A stretch of 7,742 bases of DNA, from contig USOZ01000076.1 in NCBI GenBank assembly GCA_900556525.1, forward strand, positions 1 through 7,742, read 5' to 3'. Each line of letters begins with the position of its first letter. Position 1 is the stretch's first letter. This document shows positions 1-7,102 of the stretch, piece after piece. Below the pieces are notes generated by a model. That model made no database searches. It saw only the letters and a list, made by a program, of their open reading frames with translations, and had not been told where the DNA came from. The stretch comes from an uncultured Oscillospiraceae bacterium. Its GTDB lineage: Bacteria; Bacillota; Clostridia; Oscillospirales; Ruminococcaceae. The translations under genes were made by a program, and so were the position numbers.

Positions 1-1790
1 GCAAAAAGGTACGGCATAAGGCGGCCCTTGAGCTTTGTCCAGTGGCGGAGAACATCGCAGCTCTCTTCGTCGAAGTTCCACGGAACGCGGTAGGAGCTGT
101 TTCCGTGCAGTCTGGAGTGAGAGGACATAAGACCGAACGCAGACCAGCGCTTGTAGAGATCGGGAGTGCCCTGAGCTTCAAAGCCGGAAATGTCGTGGCT
201 GAAATAGCCGAAACCGGAAAGGCAGAGCGAAAGTCCGCCGCGAACTGTTTCCCACATGGATTCGTAGTTCGAGAAGCAGTCGCCGCCCCAGTGAACAGGG
301 AACTGCTGACCGCCGACTGTCGCGGAGCGCGCGAACAGACAAGCCTTATCCTTGCCGTAGTATTCCTCAAGAACCTCGAATACGGTCTTGTTGTAGAGAT
401 ATGTGTAGTAGTTATGCATTTTATACGGGTCGCTGCCGTCGTAGTAGACGATGCCCTTTGTGGGGATTCTCTCGCCGAAATCGGTCTTGAACGCGTTTAC
501 GCCCATTTCGCAGAGTGCGCGGAGCTTGCTCTTGTACCATTCGCACGCTGCGGGATTTGTAAAGTCGACGATTGCCATTCCGGGCTGCCACATATCGCCC
601 TGCCATACTGAACCGTCTGTAGTCTTGAGGAAATATCCGTTTTTAACGCCCTCGTCGAACAGCGAAGAACGCTGCGCAATGTAGGAGTTGATCCATACGC
701 ATATCTCAAGACCCTTTGCTTTGAGGCGGTCGAGCATCGCCTTAGGATCGGGGAACATTCTCTTGTCCCACGTCAGGTCGCACCAGTTGAATTCCTTCAT
801 CCAGAAGCAGTCGAAGTGGAATACTTCAAGAGGAATGTCGCGTTCAGCCATGCCGTCGATAAAGCTCGAAACCGTCGCTTCGTCGTAGTTTGTGGTGAAA
901 GAAGTGGTGAGCCAGAGACCGAATGTATACGCGGGAGTAAGCGCAGGCTTTCCCGTGAGCGTTGTGTATGTGGAGATTACGTCGGCAATATTGCTTCCGC
1001 CGATAACGAAGTACTGGAGGTGTTCGCCCTGAACGGAGAAAGCCACTTTTGAAACGGTTTCGCTCGCAACTTCAAATGTAACCTTTTCGGGGTGATTTAC
1101 GAAAAGACCGTAGTTTTTGGAGGAAACGTAGAACGGAATGGACTTGTAGCTCTGTTCGGAGGAAGTTCCGCCGTCGTTGTTCCAGCACTCGACAGTCTGA
1201 CCGTTTTTAACGAATGTTGAGAACTTTTCGCCGAAGCCATAGATGTTTTCGCCTACGCCAATGTTCATCATTTCGCGCATAACGCCGCCGTCGGCAGTTT
1301 CATCATGGGCAAAAAACGGCTTCATAGCGTCGTTTGCCATGCGTTCGTCGGTTTTCCACTGTTCCTCGGTGATGTACGAGGTAGTGCGCCAGCCCTGCTT
1401 TGTGAGGAGCTTGTCTTCATAGTAATACTTGATGTCCCAAGCGCCGGTTTTCGGGATAACCACGCGGGTCTTGCCCGAAGTAAGAGTAAAGTCGTTTTCG
1501 CTTTCCGTAATAACGGGTTTGAACGCGCCGTCCTCATAAAGAGTGAAAGAGGGTGACTTCTTTACGCGGCCCTTGAAGTGGTCGAGAGTGACCTTGATAG
1601 TGTTTTCGAGGGTTGAAGTGAACGAGATTTCGAGAACAGGACCGCCGAGAGTCATTCCGCGGTTGCCTATCCATTGATTTGTTGCGAGAACGTTTACGGA
1701 GGGTTCGTCTGCTGTAACCTCGTAGATCTGTGTTGCGTAGTTTACGCCGTAGCCGGGCTTGTTGAGCCAGAGTCCGTCTGCAAATTTCAT
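1..1790 (-). CDS. yicI: Alpha-xylosidase, glycoside hydrolase family 31 (YicI type), partial: C-terminus beyond the window
   Basis: This enzyme releases alpha-linked xylose from the non-reducing end of xyloglucan oligosaccharides such as isoprimeverose and probably acts in the cytoplasm, since no signal peptide is seen. I translated 596 residues; E. coli YicI has about 770, so the C-terminal beta domains are missing. The match to E. coli YicI as I recall it is close throughout. The nucleophile lies in KTDFGERIP (Asp437, equivalent to YicI Asp416) and the acid/base Asp504 in PVHWGGD (Asp482). Cys328-Phe329 in HFDCFWMK corresponds to the YicI Cys-Phe pair linked to xyloside rather than glucoside preference. 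The start MKFADGLW aligns with YicI MKISDGNW. An in-frame ATG four codons upstream (1800-1802) also exists, and the only AGAAAGG (1804-1810) is 13 nt from the chosen start and 1 nt from the other, so the start is not fully settled. No transporter gene is visible beside it. Confidence 0.95.
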   Translation of the reverse strand, partial: MKFADGLWLNKPGYGVNYATQIYEVTADEPSVNVLATNQWIGNRGMTLGGPVLEISFTSTLENTIKVTLDHFKGRVKKSPSFTLYEDGAFKPVITESENDFTLTSGKTRVVIPKTGAWDIKYYYEDKLLTKQGWRTTSYITEEQWKTDERMANDAMKPFFAHDETADGGVMREMMNIGVGENIYGFGEKFSTFVKNGQTVECWNNDGGTSSEQSYKSIPFYVSSKNYGLFVNHPEKVTFEVASETVSKVAFSVQGEHLQYFVIGGSNIADVISTYTTLTGKPALTPAYTFGLWLTTSFTTNYDEATVSSFIDGMAERDIPLEVFHFDCFWMKEFNWCDLTWDKRMFPDPKAMLDRLKAKGLEICVWINSYIAQRSSLFDEGVKNGYFLKTTDGSVWQGDMWQPGMAIVDFTNPAACEWYKSKLRALCEMGVNAFKTDFGERIPTKGIVYYDGSDPYKMHNYYTYLYNKTVFEVLEEYYGKDKACLFARSATVGGQQFPVHWGGDCFSNYESMWETVRGGLSLCLSGFGYFSHDISGFEAQGTPDLYKRWSAFGLMSSHSRLHGNSSYRVPWNFDEESCDVLRHWTKLKGRLMPYLF

Positions 1791-1850
1791 AGCCTGTACC
1801 ATGCCTTTCTGTTTATTTTCTTAAAAATGTTTTCCGATGTACCTAATAAT

Positions 1851-1869
1851 GGAAATGTAATCGTTTTCC
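1851..1869 (-). promoter_or_regulatory. Imperfect palindrome resembling a catabolite-response (LacI/CcpA-type) operator
   Basis: Perfect 5-bp arms GGAAA/TTTCC flank nine central bases. Read on the minus strand, GGAAAACGATTACA (1856-1869) fits the Bacillus cre consensus TGWNANCGNTNWCA at every fixed position except the first base. It starts about 10 bp downstream of the -10 box, covering the predicted start of transcription, where a bound repressor would block initiation. Carbon-source control of a glycosidase gene would be expected. The regulator is inferred; a dedicated LacI-family repressor would fit as well as CcpA. Confidence 0.45.
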
Positions 1870-1878
1870 TGTAATGCT

Positions 1879-1907
1879 ATATTAGCACATATTTTCTGAA
1901 AATGCAA
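1879..1907 (-). promoter_or_regulatory. SigA-type promoter of the alpha-xylosidase gene
   Basis: On the minus strand, TTGCAT (1902-1907) is followed after exactly 17 bp by TAATAT (1879-1884), with an extended -10 (TGC directly before it). Transcription should begin near 1872, giving a leader of about 80 nt before the ATG at 1790. The promoter lies downstream of the engB terminator, so the xylosidase gene appears to be a separate transcription unit. Confidence 0.75.
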
Positions 1908-1942
1908 GGGGTTTTGAAAAAAATTTTATTTTTTTTAGCAGA

Positions 1943-1984
1943 AAAAAATAAAAAAATTCGCCCCGAAAAAACTTCGGAACGAAT
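1943..1984 (-). terminator. Intrinsic terminator of the lon-engB unit
   Basis: On the minus strand, the arms at 1973-1984 and 1956-1967 form a 12-bp stem with two G-U pairs and a 5-nt loop, followed by an almost unbroken U tract (1943-1955, one A). It begins 7 bp after the engB stop codon and separates lon-engB from the downstream xylosidase promoter. Confidence 0.9.
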
Positions 1985-1990
1985 CCTTTA

Positions 1991-2590
1991 TTATTCATCT
2001 TCGTCATTATCTTCCGCGACTGAGTCTATAATTTCGCGTATCTGTTCAACGCCCTCGCCCGTTTCGGCTGAAAATTCTATCATAGTTATCTGGTCGGCGT
2101 AGGGGATCTCAGTCATAAGCGCTTTGCGGCGCTGTTCGCGCTCAGACTTTTTCAGCTTGTCCGCCTTTGTAAGCACGATAACGAACGGCAATTCGCTTTC
2201 GATAAGATAATTTATCATCAACAGGTCGTCCGCCGTTGGCTTGTGGCGGAAGTCGATAAGCTGAAAAACGAGCGCAAGGCTGCGGTCGTCGTTCAGGTAG
2301 CCCTCGATAAGCCCCGACCAGCGCTCTTTTTCGGATTTTGAAACTTTCGCATAGCCGTAGCCCGGCAGATCCACAATATAAATATCTTCAACCGAATAGA
2401 AATTTATGGTTATCGTCTTTCCGGGCATTGAACTTACTCTTGCGAGCGATTTGCGGTTCAATATCTTGTTTATGAGCGAGGATTTTCCGACGTTTGAGCG
2501 CCCCGAAAATGCGAATTCAAGCCGCTCGGATTTCGGTATCTGCTTAAAGCTGCCGTAAGATGTCTTAAACTCTGCCTTGTTGTAATTCAT
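1991..2590 (-). CDS. engB: Ribosome-biogenesis GTP-binding protein EngB (YsxC/YihA family)
   Basis: EngB is a small cytoplasmic TRAFAC-class GTPase needed for late assembly of the 50S ribosomal subunit and essential in Bacillus subtilis. At 199 residues it has the usual length. The GTPase motifs are complete: G1 GRSNVGKS (30-37), G2 Thr59 in PGKTITINFY, G3 DLPG (74-77) within the family signature DLPGYGYAKVS, G4 TKAD (141-144) and G5 SA (174-175). FQLIDFRHKPTADD (109-122) is also typical of EngB. The tail is acidic (EDNDEDE). The start is supported by AAAGGA (2596-2601) 5 nt upstream of the ATG. The gene begins inside the 3' end of lon (26-bp overlap, different frame), so it is co-transcribed and may be translationally coupled to lon. 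A strong terminator follows 7 bp after the stop. Confidence 0.97.
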   Translation of the reverse strand: MNYNKAEFKTSYGSFKQIPKSERLEFAFSGRSNVGKSSLINKILNRKSLARVSSMPGKTITINFYSVEDIYIVDLPGYGYAKVSKSEKERWSGLIEGYLNDDRSLALVFQLIDFRHKPTADDLLMINYLIESELPFVIVLTKADKLKKSEREQRRKALMTEIPYADQITMIEFSAETGEGVEQIREIIDSVAEDNDEDE

Positions 2591-4988
2591 CGCTGTCCTT
2601 TCTCTCCGAAACCGTCATAGACTTTGCCGAGCGTTTTCCAAGCGTCTTTGTGCGGCGCTTTTTCGTATCTGCAAGCGCATTCGACAGAACTGTGCCGATA
2701 TTTTCGGCGGGAATGAAGTTCACATTTTTCTTTACAACGTCATCGACTTCTTCAAGGTCGGGAATGTTGTCCTTAGGGAAAATCACGTTCTTTATACCCG
2801 CTCTGTAAGCCGCCATTGACTTTTCCTTGAGTCCGCCTATCGGGAGAACTTTTCCGTAAAGCGTTATTTCGCCCGTCATAGCGACATCTCTGCGCACAGG
2901 TATTTCAGCGAGCGCGGAAACCAGCGCGGTCGTCATTGTTACGCCCGCAGAAGGTCCGTCTTTCGGAACGGCGCCCTCGGGAGCGTGTATATGCAGATCC
3001 TTCGTCTTGTAAAAATCGTTTTCGATTCCGTAGTTCTTGCCTATCGAACGCACAAGGCTTACCGCTATCTTACTTGATTCTTTCATTACGTCGCCGAGCG
3101 AGCCTGTAATTTCGATTTTTCCCGTGCCGTCCATTACAAGCACTTCAAGCGGCATTGTTACGCCGCCCGCGGCAGTCCACGCAAGACCCGTTACCGTTCC
3201 TATTTCATCCTTATCGGGGATTTTTTCGGGGAAATATTTCTTTACGCCGAGAAAATCCTGCAAATTAGAGGGAGTCACCGAGATAACGGTATCCTCTTCG
3301 GCAAGTCTGCGCGCGCATTTGCGGCATATCGCGGCGAGCTGTTTTTCAAGACGGCGCACGCCTGCTTCGCGTGTGTAGCTGTCGATAACTTCGTACAGCG
3401 CCTTGTCTGATATTTTTACATTTTTCTTGCTTTCACCGTGCTTTTTGAGCTGCTTGGGCAGAAGATGTTTCTTTGCGATCTGGAATTTTTCTTCGCGGGT
3501 ATAGCTGCCAAGCTCGATCACTTCCATACGGTCGAGCAGGGGAGCAGGTATCGTTTCAAGCGTATTTGCCGTTGTGATGAACAGGACATTGCTGAGGTCG
3601 GTCGGGATTTCGAGATAGTGATCGGTAAAAGTCGAGTTCTGTTCGGGATCGAGAACTTCAAGCATTGCTGAAGCGGGGTCCCCCTTATAGTCATTGCCCA
3701 TTTTGTCGATTTCATCGAAAAGTATTACGGGGTTCATGCACTTCGCCTGCTTGAGCGCGGCAACGATACGTCCGGGCATTGCGCCGACGTATGTTTTGCG
3801 GTGTCCGCGGATTTCAGCTTCGTCATGGATACCGCCGAGCGAAATGCGCGCAAAATTCCTTCCGAGAGCCTTTGCGATAGACTGACCTATCGAGGTTTTT
3901 CCGACTCCGGGAGGTCCTACGAGGCAGATTATCTGGCTCTTTATTTCGGGATTGAGTTTTCGCACGGAAATTATTTCGAGAATACGCTCTTTTACCTTTT
4001 TAAGACCGTAGTGGTCGGCGTCGAGCTGTTTTTCCGCTTTTTTAAGGTCTGCTATATCGTTTGTATAAACGTTCCACGGCACTTCGAGGACAGAATCGAG
4101 ATACGTCTTGATAACGCCGTATTCCTGCGAGGTCGGTGAAACCTTGAACATCTTGTTTGCTTCGCGCAGGAGCTTTTCTTCGATCTCTTCGGGGAAGCCT
4201 ATTTCCTGTATCAAGTCGCAGTATTCGTATATTTCCTCGTCGGTATCGACGTTTCCGAGCTGACGGTTGATCTCCTTGAGCTGTTCACGGAGAACGTATT
4301 CTTTTTGATTATTGTCGAGGTTTGTGCGGACCTGTTCGTTTATTTCCGATTCAAACCGCAGAATATGTATCTCATTTGTTATAAGCGAAATGAGCATTTT
4401 TATCTGACGGACGAGCGAGACAGCTTCGAGAACCTCCTGTTTATCCTCGGGTTTCAGGAAAATGTTAAAAGCGACAAGCTCAAAAACGTGTTCAAGGCTT
4501 TCGTCCTGTTCAACTTTTTTTACAAGCTCCTCTGGCATTCTCGGAACGAGCATTGAATACTCGGCAAAAAGCTGTTTCAGCGTGCGCAGATATGCGCTGC
4601 GCATATTGCCGCTCATTTTGCTTTCGCGCACCTCGAAAGGTACGATTCTGGCAACGGTGTATTTTTCAAATTCGGAAACGGCGATAATTCTCGCACGGTC
4701 AATACCCTCGATCATTATTCTTGTCGAGTTGTTGGGCGTTGTGAGAATTTGCTTCACTTCGGAAACGCAGCCGACGTGGTAGACGTTCGTTTTTTCGCCG
4801 GGAGCGGCGTCGTAGTTGCTCTGGCATACGACGAACACTCTGCGGTCGGTCATTGCCGCGATTTTAAGCGCTTCAAGGTATTTTTCTTCGGTTATGTCGA
4901 AGTGCATTGTCATTCCCGGGAAAACCACTATGCCTTTTGTGATTATAAGCGGGAGGATCATGTATTCTTTGTCGTTATTTTCTTTCAT
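2565..4988 (-). CDS. lon: ATP-dependent Lon protease (LonA type)
   Basis: Lon is a cytoplasmic hexameric AAA+ serine protease that unfolds and degrades misfolded and regulatory proteins. The 807 residues contain the N-terminal substrate-binding LON domain (LPLIITKGIVVFPGM, from residue 12), a helical region, and the AAA+ module with Walker A GPPGVGKT (358-365), Walker B VILFDE (421-426), sensor-1 Asn475 and arginine finger Arg487. The protease domain carries the Ser-Lys dyad: Ser680 in PKDGPSAG and Lys723 in GGLKEK. No membrane segment is seen, which excludes LonB. It is slightly longer than E. coli Lon (784); the excess is mostly a basic, low-complexity C-terminal tail (roughly residues 770-807, with KKRRTKTLGKR). 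The start is supported by AGAAGGGG (4993-5000) 4 nt upstream. It has its own promoter and leads into engB, the same order as lonA-ysxC in Bacillus subtilis. Confidence 0.98.
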   Translation of the reverse strand: MKENNDKEYMILPLIITKGIVVFPGMTMHFDITEEKYLEALKIAAMTDRRVFVVCQSNYDAAPGEKTNVYHVGCVSEVKQILTTPNNSTRIMIEGIDRARIIAVSEFEKYTVARIVPFEVRESKMSGNMRSAYLRTLKQLFAEYSMLVPRMPEELVKKVEQDESLEHVFELVAFNIFLKPEDKQEVLEAVSLVRQIKMLISLITNEIHILRFESEINEQVRTNLDNNQKEYVLREQLKEINRQLGNVDTDEEIYEYCDLIQEIGFPEEIEEKLLREANKMFKVSPTSQEYGVIKTYLDSVLEVPWNVYTNDIADLKKAEKQLDADHYGLKKVKERILEIISVRKLNPEIKSQIICLVGPPGVGKTSIGQSIAKALGRNFARISLGGIHDEAEIRGHRKTYVGAMPGRIVAALKQAKCMNPVILFDEIDKMGNDYKGDPASAMLEVLDPEQNSTFTDHYLEIPTDLSNVLFITTANTLETIPAPLLDRMEVIELGSYTREEKFQIAKKHLLPKQLKKHGESKKNVKISDKALYEVIDSYTREAGVRRLEKQLAAICRKCARRLAEEDTVISVTPSNLQDFLGVKKYFPEKIPDKDEIGTVTGLAWTAAGGVTMPLEVLVMDGTGKIEITGSLGDVMKESSKIAVSLVRSIGKNYGIENDFYKTKDLHIHAPEGAVPKDGPSAGVTMTTALVSALAEIPVRRDVAMTGEITLYGKVLPIGGLKEKSMAAYRAGIKNVIFPKDNIPDLEEVDDVVKKNVNFIPAENIGTVLSNALADTKKRRTKTLGKRSAKSMTVSERKDSDELQQGRV

Positions 4989-5010
4989 ACTACCCCTTCT
5001 TTCTTTTATT

Positions 5011-5040
5011 CAATGGGTCATTGTTATATTATACATTGTT
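5011..5040 (-). repeat. Direct and inverted CATTG repeats around the lon -10 box
   Basis: On the plus strand, CATTGTT occurs at 5019-5025 and 5034-5040, 15 bp apart, on either side of the -10 box (5028-5033). A reversed copy CAATG at 5011-5015 forms a 13-bp inverted repeat with the first CATTG (3-bp centre). The position over the -10 and start region is where a repressor would bind. The role is inferred and no regulator family is recognised. Confidence 0.4.
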
Positions 5041-5056
5041 TCTGCGGAATAATCAA
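5028..5056 (-). promoter_or_regulatory. SigA-type promoter of lon-engB
   Basis: On the minus strand, TTGATT (5051-5056) and a perfect TATAAT (5028-5033) are separated by exactly 17 bp. Transcription should start near 5021, giving a leader of about 33 nt to the lon ATG at 4988. I find neither a CIRCE element nor an obvious CtsR box here, so classical heat-shock control is not evident from the sequence. Confidence 0.85.
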
Positions 5057-5084
5057 CAGAAAAATTAAGGTTTAAAAGCCTTTT

Positions 5085-5453
5085 TCAGCCAACTGTCACA
5101 TTATCCTTTATTTTATTGAATTTTGCTTCGCCTATTCCGCTCACTTCCATAAGCTCTTCAATGTCAAGAAAGCCGTTGTTCTTTTCGCGGTACTCGATTA
5201 TATTTTCCGCAGTTTTTTCACCTATCCCATCGAGTGCTGTAAGCTCCTCCGCCGTCGCCGTGTTTATGTTTATCAGCAGTTTATCTGACATTGCCTGCGC
5301 TGCGGGCTGTTCGGAAGTGATCACCGATACGGATACATATGCGGCGCGTCCGCTGAGTTTATGAAAAGCGAACAAGCCTACACATAAAAGTAGGTAGATT
5401 CCGAGAATTATGTAGAAAATTTTTTGCTCGCGGGATTCCTGAGTCTGTTTCAT
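5085..5453 (-). CDS. Membrane-anchored helix-hairpin-helix protein, ComEA family (short form without SLBB domain)
   Basis: The 122-residue product has a short charged N-terminus, one hydrophobic membrane segment (about 12-30), a linker of roughly 30 residues, and a C-terminal ComEA-type DNA-binding domain (about 60-122). That domain begins ININTATAEEL and holds two helix-hairpin-helix turns, DGIG (75-78) and SGIG (105-108). ComEA proteins bind incoming double-stranded DNA at the outer face of the membrane during natural transformation. Bacillus ComEA (about 205 residues) carries an extra SLBB domain between anchor and HhH that is absent here. No comEB or comEC lies next to it, so a competence role is only inferred. 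The start is supported by GGGG (5461-5464) 7 nt upstream. It lies between the tRNA terminator and the lon promoter; no promoter of its own was identified. Confidence 0.85.
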   Translation of the reverse strand: MKQTQESREQKIFYIILGIYLLLCVGLFAFHKLSGRAAYVSVSVITSEQPAAQAMSDKLLININTATAEELTALDGIGEKTAENIIEYREKNNGFLDIEELMEVSGIGEAKFNKIKDNVTVG

Positions 5454-5474
5454 CTGTTTACCCCGAAAATCAAA

Positions 5475-5528
5475 CGTAAAAAAATCCCCTCAAATGACAT
5501 TACTATGAGCCGTAATGTCACCAGAGGG
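5475..5528 (-). terminator. Hairpin terminator after tRNA-Leu, before the ComEA-like gene
   Basis: The arms at 5487-5503 and 5512-5528 pair over 9 bp next to the loop and 5 bp at the base, interrupted by a 3-nt internal mismatch, with an 8-nt loop. On the minus strand a run of seven T (5478-5484) follows, a standard intrinsic terminator. It sits 10 bp past the tRNA 3' end and 22 bp before the ComEA-like start, so transcripts reaching that gene from the tRNA promoter would be attenuated. Confidence 0.8.
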
Positions 5529-5537
5529 TTTTAGCAC

Positions 5538-5624
5538 TGGTGCCGCTGATCGGACTTGAACCGATACGGTATTGCTACCGAGGGATTTTAAGTCCCTTGT
5601 GTCTGCCGATTCCACCACAGCGGC
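5538..5624 (-). tRNA. tRNA-Leu, anticodon UAA (reads UUA)
   Basis: The 87-nt gene folds as a class II tRNA. The 7-bp acceptor stem is GCCGCTG/CAGCGGC, with discriminator A and an encoded CCA end (5538-5540). The anticodon stem AGGGA/TCCCT bears the loop CTTAAAA, placing the anticodon TAA at 5588-5590 with U33 before it. The long variable arm CGGTA-GCAA-TACCG is typical of leucine tRNAs. The T arm is ATCGG-TTCAAGT-CCGAT, and the D region (TGGTGGAATCGGCAGAC) matches bacterial leucine tRNAs. A strong promoter precedes it and a terminator follows, so it is a single-gene unit. Confidence 0.97.
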
Positions 5625-5656
5625 ATATTCTGTTGTGCGGTGATTAACCTTGATAT

Positions 5657-5685
5657 ATTATACACTTATTTTTCCGGCTTGTCAA
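5657..5685 (-). promoter_or_regulatory. Perfect consensus SigA promoter for tRNA-Leu
   Basis: On the minus strand, TTGACA (5680-5685) and TATAAT (5657-5662) are both exact consensus hexamers separated by the optimal 17 bp. Transcription should start near 5650, about 25 nt upstream of the mature tRNA 5' end. It lies back to back with the glycosyltransferase promoter, with 44 bp between the two -35 boxes. Confidence 0.93.
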
Positions 5686-5729
5686 GTGCTTTTTGAAAAT
5701 TTTATTAAATTATTTTCTGCTTTTCCATC

Positions 5730-5758
5730 TTGTTTTTTATTCCGAAATAGTGTAAAAT
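5730..5758 (+). promoter_or_regulatory. Probable SigA promoter of the GT4 glycosyltransferase
   Basis: TTGTTT (5730-5735) and TAAAAT (5753-5758) are 17 bp apart in an AT-rich intergenic region. Transcription should start near 5765, leaving a leader of roughly 68 nt before the ATG at 5833. It is weaker than the divergent tRNA promoter. Confidence 0.6.
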
Positions 5759-5832
5759 ATTAATTGAAATATACCTAAAAAACAGGATACAATTTCCAAC
5801 AATTCTATAGTTATCATGAAAGGGGAATACAA

Positions 5833-7098
5833 ATGAGGATAGCTCTGTTTACAGAAACATACCTGCCGAGCATCAACGGTGTAGTTACCCACGTTAAAAC
5901 TTTAAAGGAAGGTCTTGAAGCGCTCGGACATACTGTACTGGTGGTTACTGCAGATTCAAGAGTAAACAATCACGTTATTGCGGACGATGTAATGTACTGT
6001 CCCGCCGTAAAACTCAAGAAAATCTACAATTATGATATAGCGCCGCCTATAAGCAAGGAACGTCTTGATAAGATCAAGAGCTTTGCTCCCGACATAATTC
6101 ATATCCATAACGAATTCGGAGTTGGCATTTCCGGTGTACTTATCGCAAGAAATCTCAAAGTACCGCTTGTATATACGCTCCATACAATGTATGACGATTA
6201 TGTATATTATGTAGCAAAAACAAAAGGCTTCGGCAAGATTGTAACTTCCGCCAGCCACCTTTACGCAAAGATGCTCGCTTCCACTGCTTCGGCTATTACA
6301 GGACCGTCGCCCAAGGTTTCGGAATATTTCAAGGTCTGCGGTGTAAAGAAGCCCGTCCACGTTATACCGAATTCAGTGGAGCTTGACGTATTCAAGCCCG
6401 AAAACGTTGACAGAAACGATGCTGTCAGGATGAGAAGAAAGTTCGGATTTGCCGATGACGATATGGTATTCTGCTTCTGCGGCAGACTCGGCAAGGAAAA
6501 GAACGTAACGCTTCTTCTTGAATACTGGGCTAAAAATGTCAGACCCGAAGATAAGATAAAGCTGTTCATACTCGGTGACGGACCCTTGCACGAACAGCAT
6601 TGCAAGGAAGCCGATGAACTCGGTATATCCGATATGGTAAAATTTGCTGGCAGGGTAGAACACCCCGATTTACCCGTATATTATGCCTGCTGTGACGCAT
6701 ATATCACGGCATCACTCTCCGACACCTGCTCGATTTCTATGCTCGAGGGTATGGCTATGCACCTTCCTGTTCTCAGCCTTAAGGACGATCTCAATGTCGG
6801 ACAGGTAAAGGACGGTATCAACGGCTATAACTTTACCGATGCCGACAGTATGTACGAGCTTCTGAAAAAACTCCGTGATATGCCTAAGGACGAGCTTGCC
6901 GAGTTTGGCAGACAGACGAGGGAGTCGATAAAGACATCCGGCGCTATACGTCTTGCTAACGATTTGCTCGATGTGTATAAAGAGGCGATGGAGGTTTACA
7001 AGAAAAAGAACAAAAAACGTAAGCTCAAGAAACGCTATCGTGTTATCAGACACAGATATGTTAAGCGTTCCATAACGAAAACAGGCAAGTCTATATAA
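5833..7098 (+). CDS. GT4-family glycosyltransferase, probable 1,2-diacylglycerol 3-glucosyltransferase type
   Basis: The 421-residue GT-B enzyme probably transfers a sugar from a nucleotide sugar to a membrane acceptor. The N-terminal Rossmann domain opens MRIALFTETYLPSINGVVTH with the NGVV acceptor loop (15-18). HTMYDDYVYY (117-126) resembles Firmicutes diacylglycerol glucosyltransferases. The C-terminal donor domain has GRLGKEKN (217-224; Arg218 and Lys223 would bind the donor phosphates) and GDGP (248-251). The usual GT4 E-x7-E motif is here Asp297-x7-Glu305 (DTCSISMLE). The last 34 residues contain 17 Lys or Arg, suggesting binding to anionic lipid or to nucleic acid. There is no membrane span. 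AAAGGGG (5819-5825) lies 7 nt before the ATG. It has its own promoter, and the lipid acceptor is inferred from family resemblance only; another GT4 role (for example in cell-wall polymer synthesis) is possible. Confidence 0.9.
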   Translation: MRIALFTETYLPSINGVVTHVKTLKEGLEALGHTVLVVTADSRVNNHVIADDVMYCPAVKLKKIYNYDIAPPISKERLDKIKSFAPDIIHIHNEFGVGISGVLIARNLKVPLVYTLHTMYDDYVYYVAKTKGFGKIVTSASHLYAKMLASTASAITGPSPKVSEYFKVCGVKKPVHVIPNSVELDVFKPENVDRNDAVRMRRKFGFADDDMVFCFCGRLGKEKNVTLLLEYWAKNVRPEDKIKLFILGDGPLHEQHCKEADELGISDMVKFAGRVEHPDLPVYYACCDAYITASLSDTCSISMLEGMAMHLPVLSLKDDLNVGQVKDGINGYNFTDADSMYELLKKLRDMPKDELAEFGRQTRESIKTSGAIRLANDLLDVYKEAMEVYKKKNKKRKLKKRYRVIRHRYVKRSITKTGKSI

Positions 7099-7102
7099 TA
7101 AC

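Noticed and set aside
42..611. 189-residue plus-strand open frame inside the alpha-xylosidase gene
   Set aside because: It is antisense to a highly conserved GH31 sequence containing both catalytic Asp residues, and its product resembles no family I know.
5067..5082. AAGG/CCTT hairpin with T run just after the ComEA-like gene, minus strand
   Set aside because: The stem is only 4 bp with an 8-nt loop, too weak to call a terminator; some read-through into lon is possible.
5816..5836. Six-codon mini-frame (MKGEYK) whose stop overlaps the glycosyltransferase ATG
   Set aside because: It contains the glycosyltransferase ribosome binding site and has none of its own, so it is probably coincidental.
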